Source: JAKORR01 sp964608495 | GTDB lineage: Bacteria; Armatimonadota; Zipacnadia; Zipacnadales; FEN-943 | Assembly: GCA_964608495.1 (NCBI GenBank) | Contig: CAZSOQ010000032.1 | Location: 1 to 31,661 of the forward strand | DNA: 31,661 nt | Direction of reading: 5' to 3' | Shown here: piece after piece, positions 17,349-24,106 of the stretch | How the letters are laid out: each line of letters opens with the position of its first letter | Numbering within the stretch: position 1 is the stretch's first letter | Position numbers and translations under genes: made by a program | Notes under the pieces: model-generated | What the model saw: only the letters and a program-made list of their open reading frames with translations | Database searches by the model: none | What the model was told of the DNA's origin: nothing

Positions 17349-17368
17349 GCGGGGCCAACGTGCCCCGC
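17349..17368 (-). terminator. Hairpin after the bcp gene
   Basis: A perfect 7-bp stem GCGGGGC/GCCCCGC with a 6-nt loop lies 48 nt beyond the bcp stop codon and well before the ASRT-like gene. It probably separates the two transcription units. No T-tract follows. Confidence 0.5.
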
Positions 17369-17416
17369 CGGGGGATACCGTCGAGGGTCCCGTGGGGCGG
17401 CTGTCGTGGGGCCGGC

Positions 17417-17890
17417 CTAGCCGAGGCTGCGCAGGAAATCCAGCACCTCGTCGGCGTGCTGCTCGACCTTGACCTTGCGCCAGATGCGGCGGATCGTGCC
17501 GTCGCGGTCTATCACGAAGGTCATGCGCTCGATGCCCATGACCTTCCGGCCGTACATGTTCCTCTCCTTGTAGACACCGTACCTGGTGGCGACCTTGGCG
17601 TCGGTGTCGCTGAGGAGCGGGAAGGTCAGGCTGTGGGCCTGCGTGAACTTGCCGTGGGAGTCGAGGTCGTCGGTGCTGACGCCGAGGATCACGGCGCCCG
17701 CCTGGGCGAACTCGGCCCCGAGGTCGCGGAAGCTGCAGGCTTCCCTGGTACAGCCCGAGGTCATGTCACGCGGGTAGAAGTAGAGGACCACGTGGCTCTT
17801 GCCGCGGTAGTCTCTCAGGCTGATCTTGCCACCCGTGCTCGCCGGAAGTGTGAAGGCCGGAGCCTTCCTGCCCTCCACCAGCTCAGCCAT
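17417..17890 (-). CDS. bcp: Thioredoxin-dependent peroxiredoxin (Bcp/PrxQ)
   Basis: 157 residues from the ATG at 17890, with GGAGGTGG just upstream; the frame open to 17989 lacks a ribosome binding site. The thioredoxin fold of the PrxQ class is clear: GRKAPAFTLPASTG, VVLYFYPRDMTSGCTREAC, GVSTDDLDSHGKF, FPLLSDTDAKVATRYGVY and GIERMTFVIDRDGTIRRIW. The peroxidatic cysteine is C47 and the resolving cysteine C52 (CxxxxC), as in atypical 2-Cys members. It reduces H2O2 and organic hydroperoxides in the cytoplasm using thioredoxin. The usual proline before the peroxidatic Cys (TPGC) is serine here (TSGC). It lies divergent from the Fe-S cluster and may protect those oxygen-sensitive proteins. Confidence 0.96.
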   Translation of the reverse strand: MAELVEGRKAPAFTLPASTGGKISLRDYRGKSHVVLYFYPRDMTSGCTREACSFRDLGAEFAQAGAVILGVSTDDLDSHGKFTQAHSLTFPLLSDTDAKVATRYGVYKERNMYGRKVMGIERMTFVIDRDGTIRRIWRKVKVEQHADEVLDFLRSLG

Positions 17891-17992
17891 CGCGCCCACC
17901 TCCGTGGTGCCGACGGGCGCGGCGTGGGGACCTGCTGCCTGGGGCCACGGTGGCCGCCACGCCAATGGCCGCCGGCGAGTGCGGACCATGCC

Positions 17993-17998
17993 ATTATA
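17993..17998 (-). promoter_or_regulatory. Candidate -10 element for bcp
   Basis: On the minus strand this is a perfect TATAAT, about 100 nt before the bcp start. No good -35 is found at 16-18 bp, but the palindrome CACCGGTG (18021-18028) covers that position, so an activator or repressor site is possible. Confidence 0.4.
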
Positions 17999-18067
17999 TC
18001 CCGCGCGGCCGTCGGCACATCACCGGTGTGTGTTGGGAGCGACTGAGGGGGCGACGGGCGCGGCACG

Positions 18068-18106
18068 GCGCGGTAGTATACGCACGGGCCCTGTAGACTA
18101 CCGCGC
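18068..18106 (+). promoter_or_regulatory. Long inverted repeat upstream of the Fe-S/U32 cluster
   Basis: Perfect 10-bp arms GCGCGGTAGT and ACTACCGCGC are separated by 19 bases. The spacer holds a weaker nested dyad around GGGCCC, and a third related half-site (GGTAGCGG) follows at 18108-18115. The element lies 73-111 nt upstream of the first gene. It could be an operator for a dimeric regulator or an RNA hairpin in the leader. No known riboswitch is recognised. Confidence 0.55.
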
Positions 18107-18178
18107 AGGTAGCGGTCGGCCCTCGGCGGAAGACTGTGGAGGAGGGGGGATCGGATACACGCGGCAGGAGGCAGAGCA

Positions 18179-19189
18179 GTGATGATTGACGCAGCAAGTG
18201 TGAAGGCACAGGCGAAGGCGCTGGGGGCGGACATCGTCGGCATCGCTTCGATGGACCGGTACGAGGGCGCGCCGCTGCAGATGGACCCCAGGCAGATCAT
18301 GCCCGAGGCGCGCTCGCTCATCGCGATGGGCTTCCGCGTGATGCGAGGCAGCCTCCGTGGCGTCGAGGAAGGGACCTTCTTCAGCAACTACTCGTCCATG
18401 GGCTATGGGGGGCTGACGTACCTGTATATCCCCCTCACGGTCATCAACCTGTGCAAGTACATCGAGGACGAGGGCTACGAGGCGATCCCCATCGGCCACC
18501 AGAGCGACTGGCGGGCGATAGACAACGAGGGGCGCCCGAACCAGGGCTACAGCCGGCCGGTCGAGCCCGGTCGCGCCGCGCCGGACGTCATGGTGCATCT
18601 GCGCATCGCGGCCTACCTGGCCGGGCTGGGGGAGATCGGGTACAGCAAGGTGTTCCTGACGCCGCAGTTCGGGCCACGGCAGAGGCTCGGGGTGGTGCTG
18701 ACCGAGGCGGAGCTGGAGCCGGACCCCCTGTGCGACGGGCCGGCGCTGTGCGATCGGTGCATGGCCTGCGTGCGCGAATGCCCCGGCGACGCCATCAGCG
18801 CCACCGAGACGGTGCGTGTGCAGCTCGCCGGGCGCTGGGTCGAGTGGGGGAAGCTCGACTGCGAGGCGTGCGACCTGGCCTTCCGCGGCGGGACGACGGT
18901 CGAAGGCGAGGGCGAGACCGGCAGCTACCTGGCCGGCCGGGAGGACGTCAAACCCAGCCCCATCTCGCCCTTCTACCGGAAGCCGCGTAATCTGTACAAC
19001 ACCGGCCAGTCCATCTGCGCCGGGAGGGGATGCATGAGGGCGTGCATGGTCGGGCTGGAGGCCCGCGGGGTGCTCGAGAACAGGTTCCATCAGCCCTTCC
19101 GGCGGCGCAAGCCCTGGACCGTGGACTGGTCGGTGGAGCCCGAGGACGTGAGCGCGCAGGCCCAGGAACAGATGCGGGGAACGGACTAG
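18179..19189 (+). CDS. QueG-like (epoxyqueuosine reductase/reductive dehalogenase-related) Fe-S protein, copy 1
   Basis: 336 residues. GTG at 18179 has AGGAGG 7 nt upstream; the adjoining ATG at 18182 is the alternative. ADIVGIASMDRY is the family's N-terminal motif, and YLAGLGEIGYSKVFLTPQFG is the conserved core next to the cobalamin site in QueG and reductive dehalogenases. One full [4Fe-4S] motif is present: C191, C194, C197, C201 (CDRCMACVRECP). A second set is scattered: C228, C231, C280, C285, C289, and the usual CxxCxxxCP is replaced by C-x4-C-x3-C. There is no signal peptide, so it is cytoplasmic, unlike respiratory dehalogenases. It is first of three co-directional genes (90 nt, then 58 nt gaps). 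The likely role is a reduction, possibly with a corrinoid; the substrate is unknown and tRNA epoxyqueuosine is not specifically supported. Confidence 0.85.
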   Translation: MMIDAASVKAQAKALGADIVGIASMDRYEGAPLQMDPRQIMPEARSLIAMGFRVMRGSLRGVEEGTFFSNYSSMGYGGLTYLYIPLTVINLCKYIEDEGYEAIPIGHQSDWRAIDNEGRPNQGYSRPVEPGRAAPDVMVHLRIAAYLAGLGEIGYSKVFLTPQFGPRQRLGVVLTEAELEPDPLCDGPALCDRCMACVRECPGDAISATETVRVQLAGRWVEWGKLDCEACDLAFRGGTTVEGEGETGSYLAGREDVKPSPISPFYRKPRNLYNTGQSICAGRGCMRACMVGLEARGVLENRFHQPFRRRKPWTVDWSVEPEDVSAQAQEQMRGTD

Positions 19190-19279
19190 GCCCGAGACGG
19201 CGGACGAGCGCGCATGGATCCGGAGGACCCCCGGTGCGAGCGGTGTCGGCCGTGAAGGCGCCGCGAGGAGAGAGCCCTG

Positions 19280-20344
19280 ATGAAGTTCGCGGTCGGATAC
19301 CAGTTGCCCGATGAGGACGAGGAGCCCCTCGTCGAGATCGTGCGCGACTATCGGGAGCACATCGCCGAGGTGTACTTCCCCTGGGCGGACATGCCCTCGG
19401 GTCGCGCGCCCCTGACCAGCCGCCGGGGCTACACGGACTGGACGGGCCAGCAGCGTCTGGAGGCGGACCTGCAGGCGCTGCGCGCGATGGGCGTGAAGCT
19501 GGACGTCCTGTTCAACGCCAACTGCTACGGCCGCCTGGCGGTGAGCCAGCACCTGGCGAACAAGGTCATCTCCGTGCTGGACCACCTGGGCGAAGCCGTC
19601 GGCGGCGCGGACATCGTGACGACCACCTCCCCGGCGGTGGCGAAGACGGTCAAGGAGAGCTTCCCTGAGGTGGAAGTGCGGGCTTCGGTCAACATGCGCA
19701 TCGGGACGACCCAGGGCATGCGCTACCTGGCCCACCTCTTCGACGGGTACTACGTGCAGCGCGACTTCAACCGCGAGCTGGACTACGTGCGCGAGCTGCT
19801 GGAGTGGGCCGGCGAGGAAGGCAAGAGGCTACACATGCTGGGCAATAGCGGGTGCTTGCGATTCTGCTCGGGCCAGACCTTCCACGACAACCTGGTGGCC
19901 CACGAGCAGGAAGTGGACGAGACGATCAACATGGCGGACTGGACGCCCCACGCCTGCTGGAACCTGCTGCGGGACCGGAGCAACTGGCCCGTGGTCCTGC
20001 AGGCGACGTGGGTAAGGCCGGAGGACCTGCACCACTACGAGGACCTCTTCCCGGTCGTGAAGCTCGCCACGCGGATGCACGCGCGGCCGCGGGCCGTGAT
20101 CCACGCCTATACGCAGGCGCGCTACCGGGGCAACCTGCTGGACCTCTTCGAGCCGGGCTACTCGCCGGCCTTCGCTCCCTACATCGTGGACAACGACAAG
20201 TTCCCCGAGGACTGGTTCGAGCGGACGGCAAACTGCGGCGCGCGATGCCACCGGTGCGGCTACTGCGAGCAGGTGCTCGAACAGGTCCTGACGGACATGG
20301 GCGCAGGTTCCTTCGCAACCTCGGGCGACGGCCCCATCGCCTGA
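19280..20344 (+). CDS. U32-like Fe-S-type protein between two QueG-like genes
   Basis: 354 residues, ATG at 19280 with GAGGAGAG upstream. The beginning MKFAVGYQLP and later ADIVTTTSPAVAKTV and SVNMRIGTTQGMRYL fit a TIM-barrel of the peptidase U32 superfamily. LGNSGCLRFCSGQTFHDN (C192, C196) corresponds to the conserved cysteine strand of U32 proteins. C226 and a C-terminal set C319, C323, C326, C329 (CGARCHRCGYC) complete a likely metal site. Characterised relatives (UbiU/UbiV, RlhA, TrhP) carry [4Fe-4S] clusters and take part in hydroxylation of quinones or RNA; they are not proven proteases. The tight placement between two paralogous reductases suggests one pathway or complex. Seven cysteines in all plus C82 make Fe-S binding likely, but the reaction is unknown. 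Confidence 0.75.
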   Translation: MKFAVGYQLPDEDEEPLVEIVRDYREHIAEVYFPWADMPSGRAPLTSRRGYTDWTGQQRLEADLQALRAMGVKLDVLFNANCYGRLAVSQHLANKVISVLDHLGEAVGGADIVTTTSPAVAKTVKESFPEVEVRASVNMRIGTTQGMRYLAHLFDGYYVQRDFNRELDYVRELLEWAGEEGKRLHMLGNSGCLRFCSGQTFHDNLVAHEQEVDETINMADWTPHACWNLLRDRSNWPVVLQATWVRPEDLHHYEDLFPVVKLATRMHARPRAVIHAYTQARYRGNLLDLFEPGYSPAFAPYIVDNDKFPEDWFERTANCGARCHRCGYCEQVLEQVLTDMGAGSFATSGDGPIA

Positions 20345-20402
20345 GGGCGCCGGGCACGCCCGCACCACAGAGCCGGGTCCCCCCGGGAGGCTGCTACACG
20401 CG

Positions 20403-21353
20403 ATGCTTACCGCCGAGCAGGTGAAGCAGGAAGGCAGGGAGCTGGGCGCGGACCTGGTGGGGATCGCCTCGATGGACCGATTCGAGGGCGCGCCGCTCCA
20501 GCAGGACCCGCGGGAGATCTTCCCCGGCGCAAAGGCCCTCATCGCCCTGGCCTTCAGGATCCCGCGCGGCTACTTCCGGGGCATCGAGGAGGGCACGTAC
20601 TTCACCGCCTACACGGCGCTGGGGTACGGTGGCCTGAACCTGGTCTACATGCCGATCGTCCTGCGCGAGCTGTGCTGCTTCATCGAGGACCACGGGTACG
20701 AGGCGGCGCCCGTGCCGAACATGTACCCCGGCACGTCGGTGAGCTTCGCCACCCAGCAGCATACGCCGGACCGCAGCCGCGCGGTGGCGCCGGGGCGACC
20801 GAACCCGGACGTGCTCGTGGACTTCAGGATCGCGGCCTTTGCGGCCGGACTGGGCGAGATAGGCTACAGCAAGCTGTTCCTGACGCCCCAGTTCGGGCCG
20901 AGACAGCGGTTCGTTCTGCTGCTGACCGACGCGCCTCTCGAGCCGGACCCGATCTTCGAGGGCGAGATCTGCGACCGGTGCCTGAGGTGCGTGGCCGAGT
21001 GTCCCGGGCAGGCGATCTCGGGAACCGAGACGGAGAACGTGACCGTGGCGGGGCGGAGGATCGAGTGGGGGAAACTGAACACGATCGCGTGCTCGGTGGC
21101 CTACCGCGGGGGCAAGGCCGAGTACAATCCCTTCCTGCGGCCGGGGACCGACGAGAGTGAGTACGCGGACGTGTACTGCGGTGGGGCGAAGCTGAACGAA
21201 GCCGTGGGATACCCGCACGTGTACGATCACAACGCGGCGCTGGGCGGGGCGAGGGGCTGCATGAGGGCCTGCATGATGCACCTGGAGGAGACGCGGCGGG
21301 TCTCGAACACCTTCGAGAACCCCTTCCGGCGCAGGAAGCCGTGGCGGTTGTAG
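20403..21353 (+). CDS. QueG-like Fe-S protein, copy 2
   Basis: 316 residues from the ATG at 20403; GGGAGG lies upstream (spacing about 11 nt). It is clearly paralogous to the gene at 18179 along its whole length: ADLVGIASMDRFEGAPLQ, GYGGLNLVYMPI, FAAGLGEIGYSKLFLTPQFG, and the same C-terminal FRRRKPW. Cluster I is intact (C190, C193, C196, C200). Of the second set, C230, C286 and C290 are kept, but the Cys at copy-1 position 280 is missing; C259 in a different loop may replace it. The shared and divergent positions point to duplicated enzymes acting on related substrates or as two subunits. It ends the cluster, with a hairpin terminator 47 nt downstream. Confidence 0.85.
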   Translation: MLTAEQVKQEGRELGADLVGIASMDRFEGAPLQQDPREIFPGAKALIALAFRIPRGYFRGIEEGTYFTAYTALGYGGLNLVYMPIVLRELCCFIEDHGYEAAPVPNMYPGTSVSFATQQHTPDRSRAVAPGRPNPDVLVDFRIAAFAAGLGEIGYSKLFLTPQFGPRQRFVLLLTDAPLEPDPIFEGEICDRCLRCVAECPGQAISGTETENVTVAGRRIEWGKLNTIACSVAYRGGKAEYNPFLRPGTDESEYADVYCGGAKLNEAVGYPHVYDHNAALGGARGCMRACMMHLEETRRVSNTFENPFRRRKPWRL

Positions 21354-21399
21354 CGGGGGGCGGGTCGAGCGGCGCGGCGCGGGTTCAGTGCGCCGTCGC

Positions 21400-21424
21400 C
21401 GAGGGGGCAGGAACCGCCCCCTCG
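21400..21424. terminator. Bidirectional hairpin terminator
   Basis: A 9-bp stem (CGAGGGGGC pairing with GCCCCCTCG) and a 7-nt loop lie between the convergent Fe-S cluster and propeller gene. No T-tract is present on either side. Confidence 0.65.
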
Positions 21425-21450
21425 CCTCCCACAACGGACAGCCGCCCCGC

Positions 21451-22737
21451 CTAGATGGTCAGCGAGTAGATGCGTGCGTCGCGGAAGTAAAGGCGCAGGC
21501 GCAGGGTCTGGCCCGCGAGCGCAGAGCCGTCGGCGTGGCCCCAGAGAAGCGGCGCTGTGTCGCCCGCCATCTGCCGCAGGACGCACCGCTCCTTCTCGAA
21601 GCCCTCGGCCACCGAGCCGTCCTCGCGCAGCAGCTCCGCCATGATGTAACCCTGCCCCATCATGCCGCGGCGCTCGTCGCCGTCGAAGCACAACGAGGCA
21701 TTGAGCGTCAGCGGGCCCTTGGGCATCGCGAAGGGCACGGTCGAGAACTCGGCGTTGGCTCTCGATCCCACGTGGAAGAGCCGGTCCTCGGGCAGGGCGC
21801 AGACCGTCTTGCCCATCACCCATAGGTGGTGGCCGTCGAGGGCCATGGGGGCGTGCTCGACTGCGCCCGGCGCCTCGCCCGGACCGAAGACGTCGCGGAA
21901 GGGCCGCGCCCACTGCATCCCGTCGCCGCTGGTCCACCACTCGCCGTACAGGTGCGGGCCGTGCTTGGTCCACGGGTAGCGGGGATTGCCTGCGTGGGGG
22001 CTGGGGCAGTAGACGAGCATCATGCCTGCGTACCGATCGGCGTAGGAAAAGCCGCAGAAGCGGTAGAACTCGATCTCCTCAGGGTCGTCGTCGTCGGGCG
22101 TCATGAGCCGCTCGGGGGGCATGTGGGGCCCGGCCCAGAACACGTCCTCGGGCGGGTCCCAGGTGACGCCGTCGGGGCTGGTGCGGATGTGGAGGACGCG
22201 GCGGGTCTCGCGGCCGATGTTGTCCTCGAAGCGTTTCTGCCAGGGCTGGTAGGTGGTCTGGTAGCAGACATAGCGCTGGGTGCCCGGGTCCCACATGAGG
22301 CCGAAAGCGTCGTGATCCACGTAGACGGGGCCCTGGGCCAGCGGGCGCCAGGAAGAGCCGTCCTCGCTACCGAAGGCGAAGAGGGCGTGGCCGGTGTCGC
22401 CGCGGTGCCACTTGAGGCACAGGAGGCTGCCGTCGAGGGGGTCGTGGGCGATGTCCATCTCGCCGAGCCAGGGGCCGGGGTCGCTCTGGAAGACCGTCTC
22501 GGCGCCCTCGTAGTGCAGGCCGTCGAAGGTGCGGGCGCGGAAGATCCGCCAGGGCTCGTCGGCGCCGCCGCTGCCACCGTACAGCAGGTAGGAGCCGTCG
22601 GCCTGGGGGACGGCGCAGCGCGGGCGCATGGCCGGCAGGCCGGAGGCCTGGCCGAGGACGCGCAGGCCGTTGGCCCCGAAGTGAAGTCTGCCGTAGGTGT
22701 CGTGGCAGTCGGCGGGCTGGGTGAAGATCAGCTTCAT
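21451..22737 (-). CDS. Cytoplasmic five-bladed beta-propeller glycosidase-like protein (GH32/GH43 superfamily)
   Basis: 428 residues, ATG at 22737 with AAAGGAGG 7 nt upstream. There is no signal peptide. Propeller blades appear as repeated W/F-x-S-x-DG motifs: FRARTFDGLHY, FAFGSEDGSSWRPL, IRTSPDGVTWDPP, WWTSGDGMQWARP. RPRCAVPQADGSYLLYGG, LGEMDIAHDPLDGSLLC and YVDHDAFGLMWDPGTQRYV provide acidic residues where GH32/43 propellers carry theirs, but I cannot assign the catalytic triad. The C-terminal part (LTLNASLCFDGDERRG, LRLRLYFRDARIYSLTI) resembles the GH32-type beta-sandwich module. It is last in a five-gene minus-strand run and 102 nt after a UroD-like gene. It could be a hydrolase, a phosphorylase-like enzyme or a binding protein. 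Confidence 0.8.
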   Translation of the reverse strand: MKLIFTQPADCHDTYGRLHFGANGLRVLGQASGLPAMRPRCAVPQADGSYLLYGGSGGADEPWRIFRARTFDGLHYEGAETVFQSDPGPWLGEMDIAHDPLDGSLLCLKWHRGDTGHALFAFGSEDGSSWRPLAQGPVYVDHDAFGLMWDPGTQRYVCYQTTYQPWQKRFEDNIGRETRRVLHIRTSPDGVTWDPPEDVFWAGPHMPPERLMTPDDDDPEEIEFYRFCGFSYADRYAGMMLVYCPSPHAGNPRYPWTKHGPHLYGEWWTSGDGMQWARPFRDVFGPGEAPGAVEHAPMALDGHHLWVMGKTVCALPEDRLFHVGSRANAEFSTVPFAMPKGPLTLNASLCFDGDERRGMMGQGYIMAELLREDGSVAEGFEKERCVLRQMAGDTAPLLWGHADGSALAGQTLRLRLYFRDARIYSLTI

Positions 22738-22773
22738 GGTGAGCCTCCTTTGCCAGAATGAGGGACCACCCCA

Positions 22774-22795
22774 GCAGGCTGAAGCCTGCGACTAC
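22774..22795 (-). repeat. REP-like palindromic element
   Basis: On the minus strand: GTAGTC, stem GCAGGC, loop TTCA, stem GCCTGC. The architecture matches the element at 288-311. It lies in the 102-nt gap between the second UroD-like gene and the propeller gene, where it could stabilise or attenuate the transcript. Confidence 0.5.
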
Positions 22796-22839
22796 TAGCA
22801 TGCGACAGTCTGAAGAGCCGGGCTTCGTCGCCCCGGGGC

Positions 22840-24078
22840 CTACTCGACCGCGCGCAGGGCCTCCTGCATCGCGATCCTGCTCCACTCGTCGAAGCGCCAG
22901 GGCTCGTTGTTGCAGGTGTGCGTATCCTTCAGGATTATCTCGAGCGCGCAGCCGTGCTCGCGGCAGACCTCGACCGTCTCCCGAAGGTCCCGGCGCACCG
23001 TCTCGGGCGCGAAGGTCACCGAGGCCAGATAGGCCGGGTTGGGCTTCCAGGAGAAGATGACGTCGCCGCCCAGCTTCTCGGCGCTGATGCGCTTGTCCGC
23101 CCAGGGGCTGATGGAGAGCCGCCGGAGACGGGGCACGCGCTCGCGGAGGAGATCAATGTGGTTGTGCAGCGGCTCACAGCAGCCGTAGCAGCTCAGGCCG
23201 AAGCGCTCGAGGATGCGGACCTGGTAGGGCAGGACGAACTCGGCGAGCATGGCGGGCGAGACCTCAGACATTGACTGGGACTCGCAGAATCCCCAGAGGT
23301 TATTGGGGCGCACGCGGCCGTCGAAGTCGGCACCCGGCAGCTCATCGCTGAAGCCGAAGCCACCCGAGCCGACATAGTCGTTCCCGTTGTTGAGCGAGAG
23401 CACGCCGAGGGACTCCAGCGAGTCCAGCCAGGCCAGCTTGCCCTCGCACAGGCGGCTCATCCCGGCGTGCACCAGGCCCGGGGCGTCGGCCATGTCCCAG
23501 TAGGTCTGCTCGATGCCGCGAAGCACCGTCCACTCGTCTATGAGACCCAGAGCCCACCATAGCTGACCATGCAGACGGACCTCCAGGAGGTCACCGAACA
23601 GGTCCTGGTAGAAGTCGAGGGCGCGCTCGGTGGCCTCGGGGTCGTGGGTCGCGGTGGGTGTCTGGATCTTGCTGATGTCCTCGCGCGACTTGATGGGCGG
23701 GTCCCAGTTGTAGGCGCCCCGGGCCATGTCGCTGTGGGCGTAGCGAGGCCCGATACCCCAGCCCGTAGTCTGGACGGCGCGGGGCACACGGAAGACGTTG
23801 TCGCAGACCTGGTCGTCATCGAAGTGCTCGGCCGCGTAGATGCGCATGCGCAGGCCGTGCTCGATGCCCCGGGCGTCGTCGTCCCGGCACTGCAGGGCCG
23901 TGTCGGGCAGGAGCTCGCACCAGGAACCCTCGGGCGAGATGAAGACCACCGGGCGGATCGGCCGCAGGGAGTTCTGCGCGTACCAGAGCCGGCGCCTCTC
24001 GTCCTGCTCGGGCTGGGCGGCGATCTCGGCGATGCGCTTCGCCAGATCACGCAGGACGGTCCTGTCGTTGTCGGTCAT
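22840..24078 (-). CDS. UroD-like (uroporphyrinogen decarboxylase family) protein, probable methyltransferase, copy A
   Basis: 412 residues from the ATG at 24078, with GAGGAGG 10 nt upstream; the frame open to 24165 overlaps the preceding gene. Fold motifs of the UroD/MtaA superfamily are visible: PVVFISPEGSW, the helix DLLEVRLHGQLWWALGL, GFGFSDELPG, the strand FGLSCYGCCEPLHNH, then RRLSISPWADKR and FSWKPNPAYLA. C297, C300, C301 and H305, or H387 and C389 (LKDTHTC), could bind zinc. MtaA-type relatives move methyl groups between corrinoids and thiols; true UroD acts on haem precursors, unlikely here given the sequence and context. No corrinoid-protein gene is in the window. It follows the glycosidase gene by 28 nt, so they are co-transcribed. 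Confidence 0.82.
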   Translation of the reverse strand: MTDNDRTVLRDLAKRIAEIAAQPEQDERRRLWYAQNSLRPIRPVVFISPEGSWCELLPDTALQCRDDDARGIEHGLRMRIYAAEHFDDDQVCDNVFRVPRAVQTTGWGIGPRYAHSDMARGAYNWDPPIKSREDISKIQTPTATHDPEATERALDFYQDLFGDLLEVRLHGQLWWALGLIDEWTVLRGIEQTYWDMADAPGLVHAGMSRLCEGKLAWLDSLESLGVLSLNNGNDYVGSGGFGFSDELPGADFDGRVRPNNLWGFCESQSMSEVSPAMLAEFVLPYQVRILERFGLSCYGCCEPLHNHIDLLRERVPRLRRLSISPWADKRISAEKLGGDVIFSWKPNPAYLASVTFAPETVRRDLRETVEVCREHGCALEIILKDTHTCNNEPWRFDEWSRIAMQEALRAVE

Positions 24079-24106
24079 GGCTCGGGCGCCTCCTCGGGCG
24101 AGCCGG

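Noticed and set aside
18068..18178. Cobalamin riboswitch ahead of the QueG-like cluster
   Set aside because: The leader is too short, and I found no B12-box-like sequence; only a simple dyad is present.
20234..20268. CxxxCxxC in the U32-like protein (C319-C326) as a radical SAM site
   Set aside because: It lies at the very C-terminus instead of the first barrel strand, and the other U32-type cysteines (C192, C196) explain the cysteines better.
18179..21353. Respiratory reductive dehalogenase (rdhA) genes
   Set aside because: No Tat signal peptide, no rdhB anchor gene, and lengths of 316-336 residues are too short; QueG-like is the closer description.
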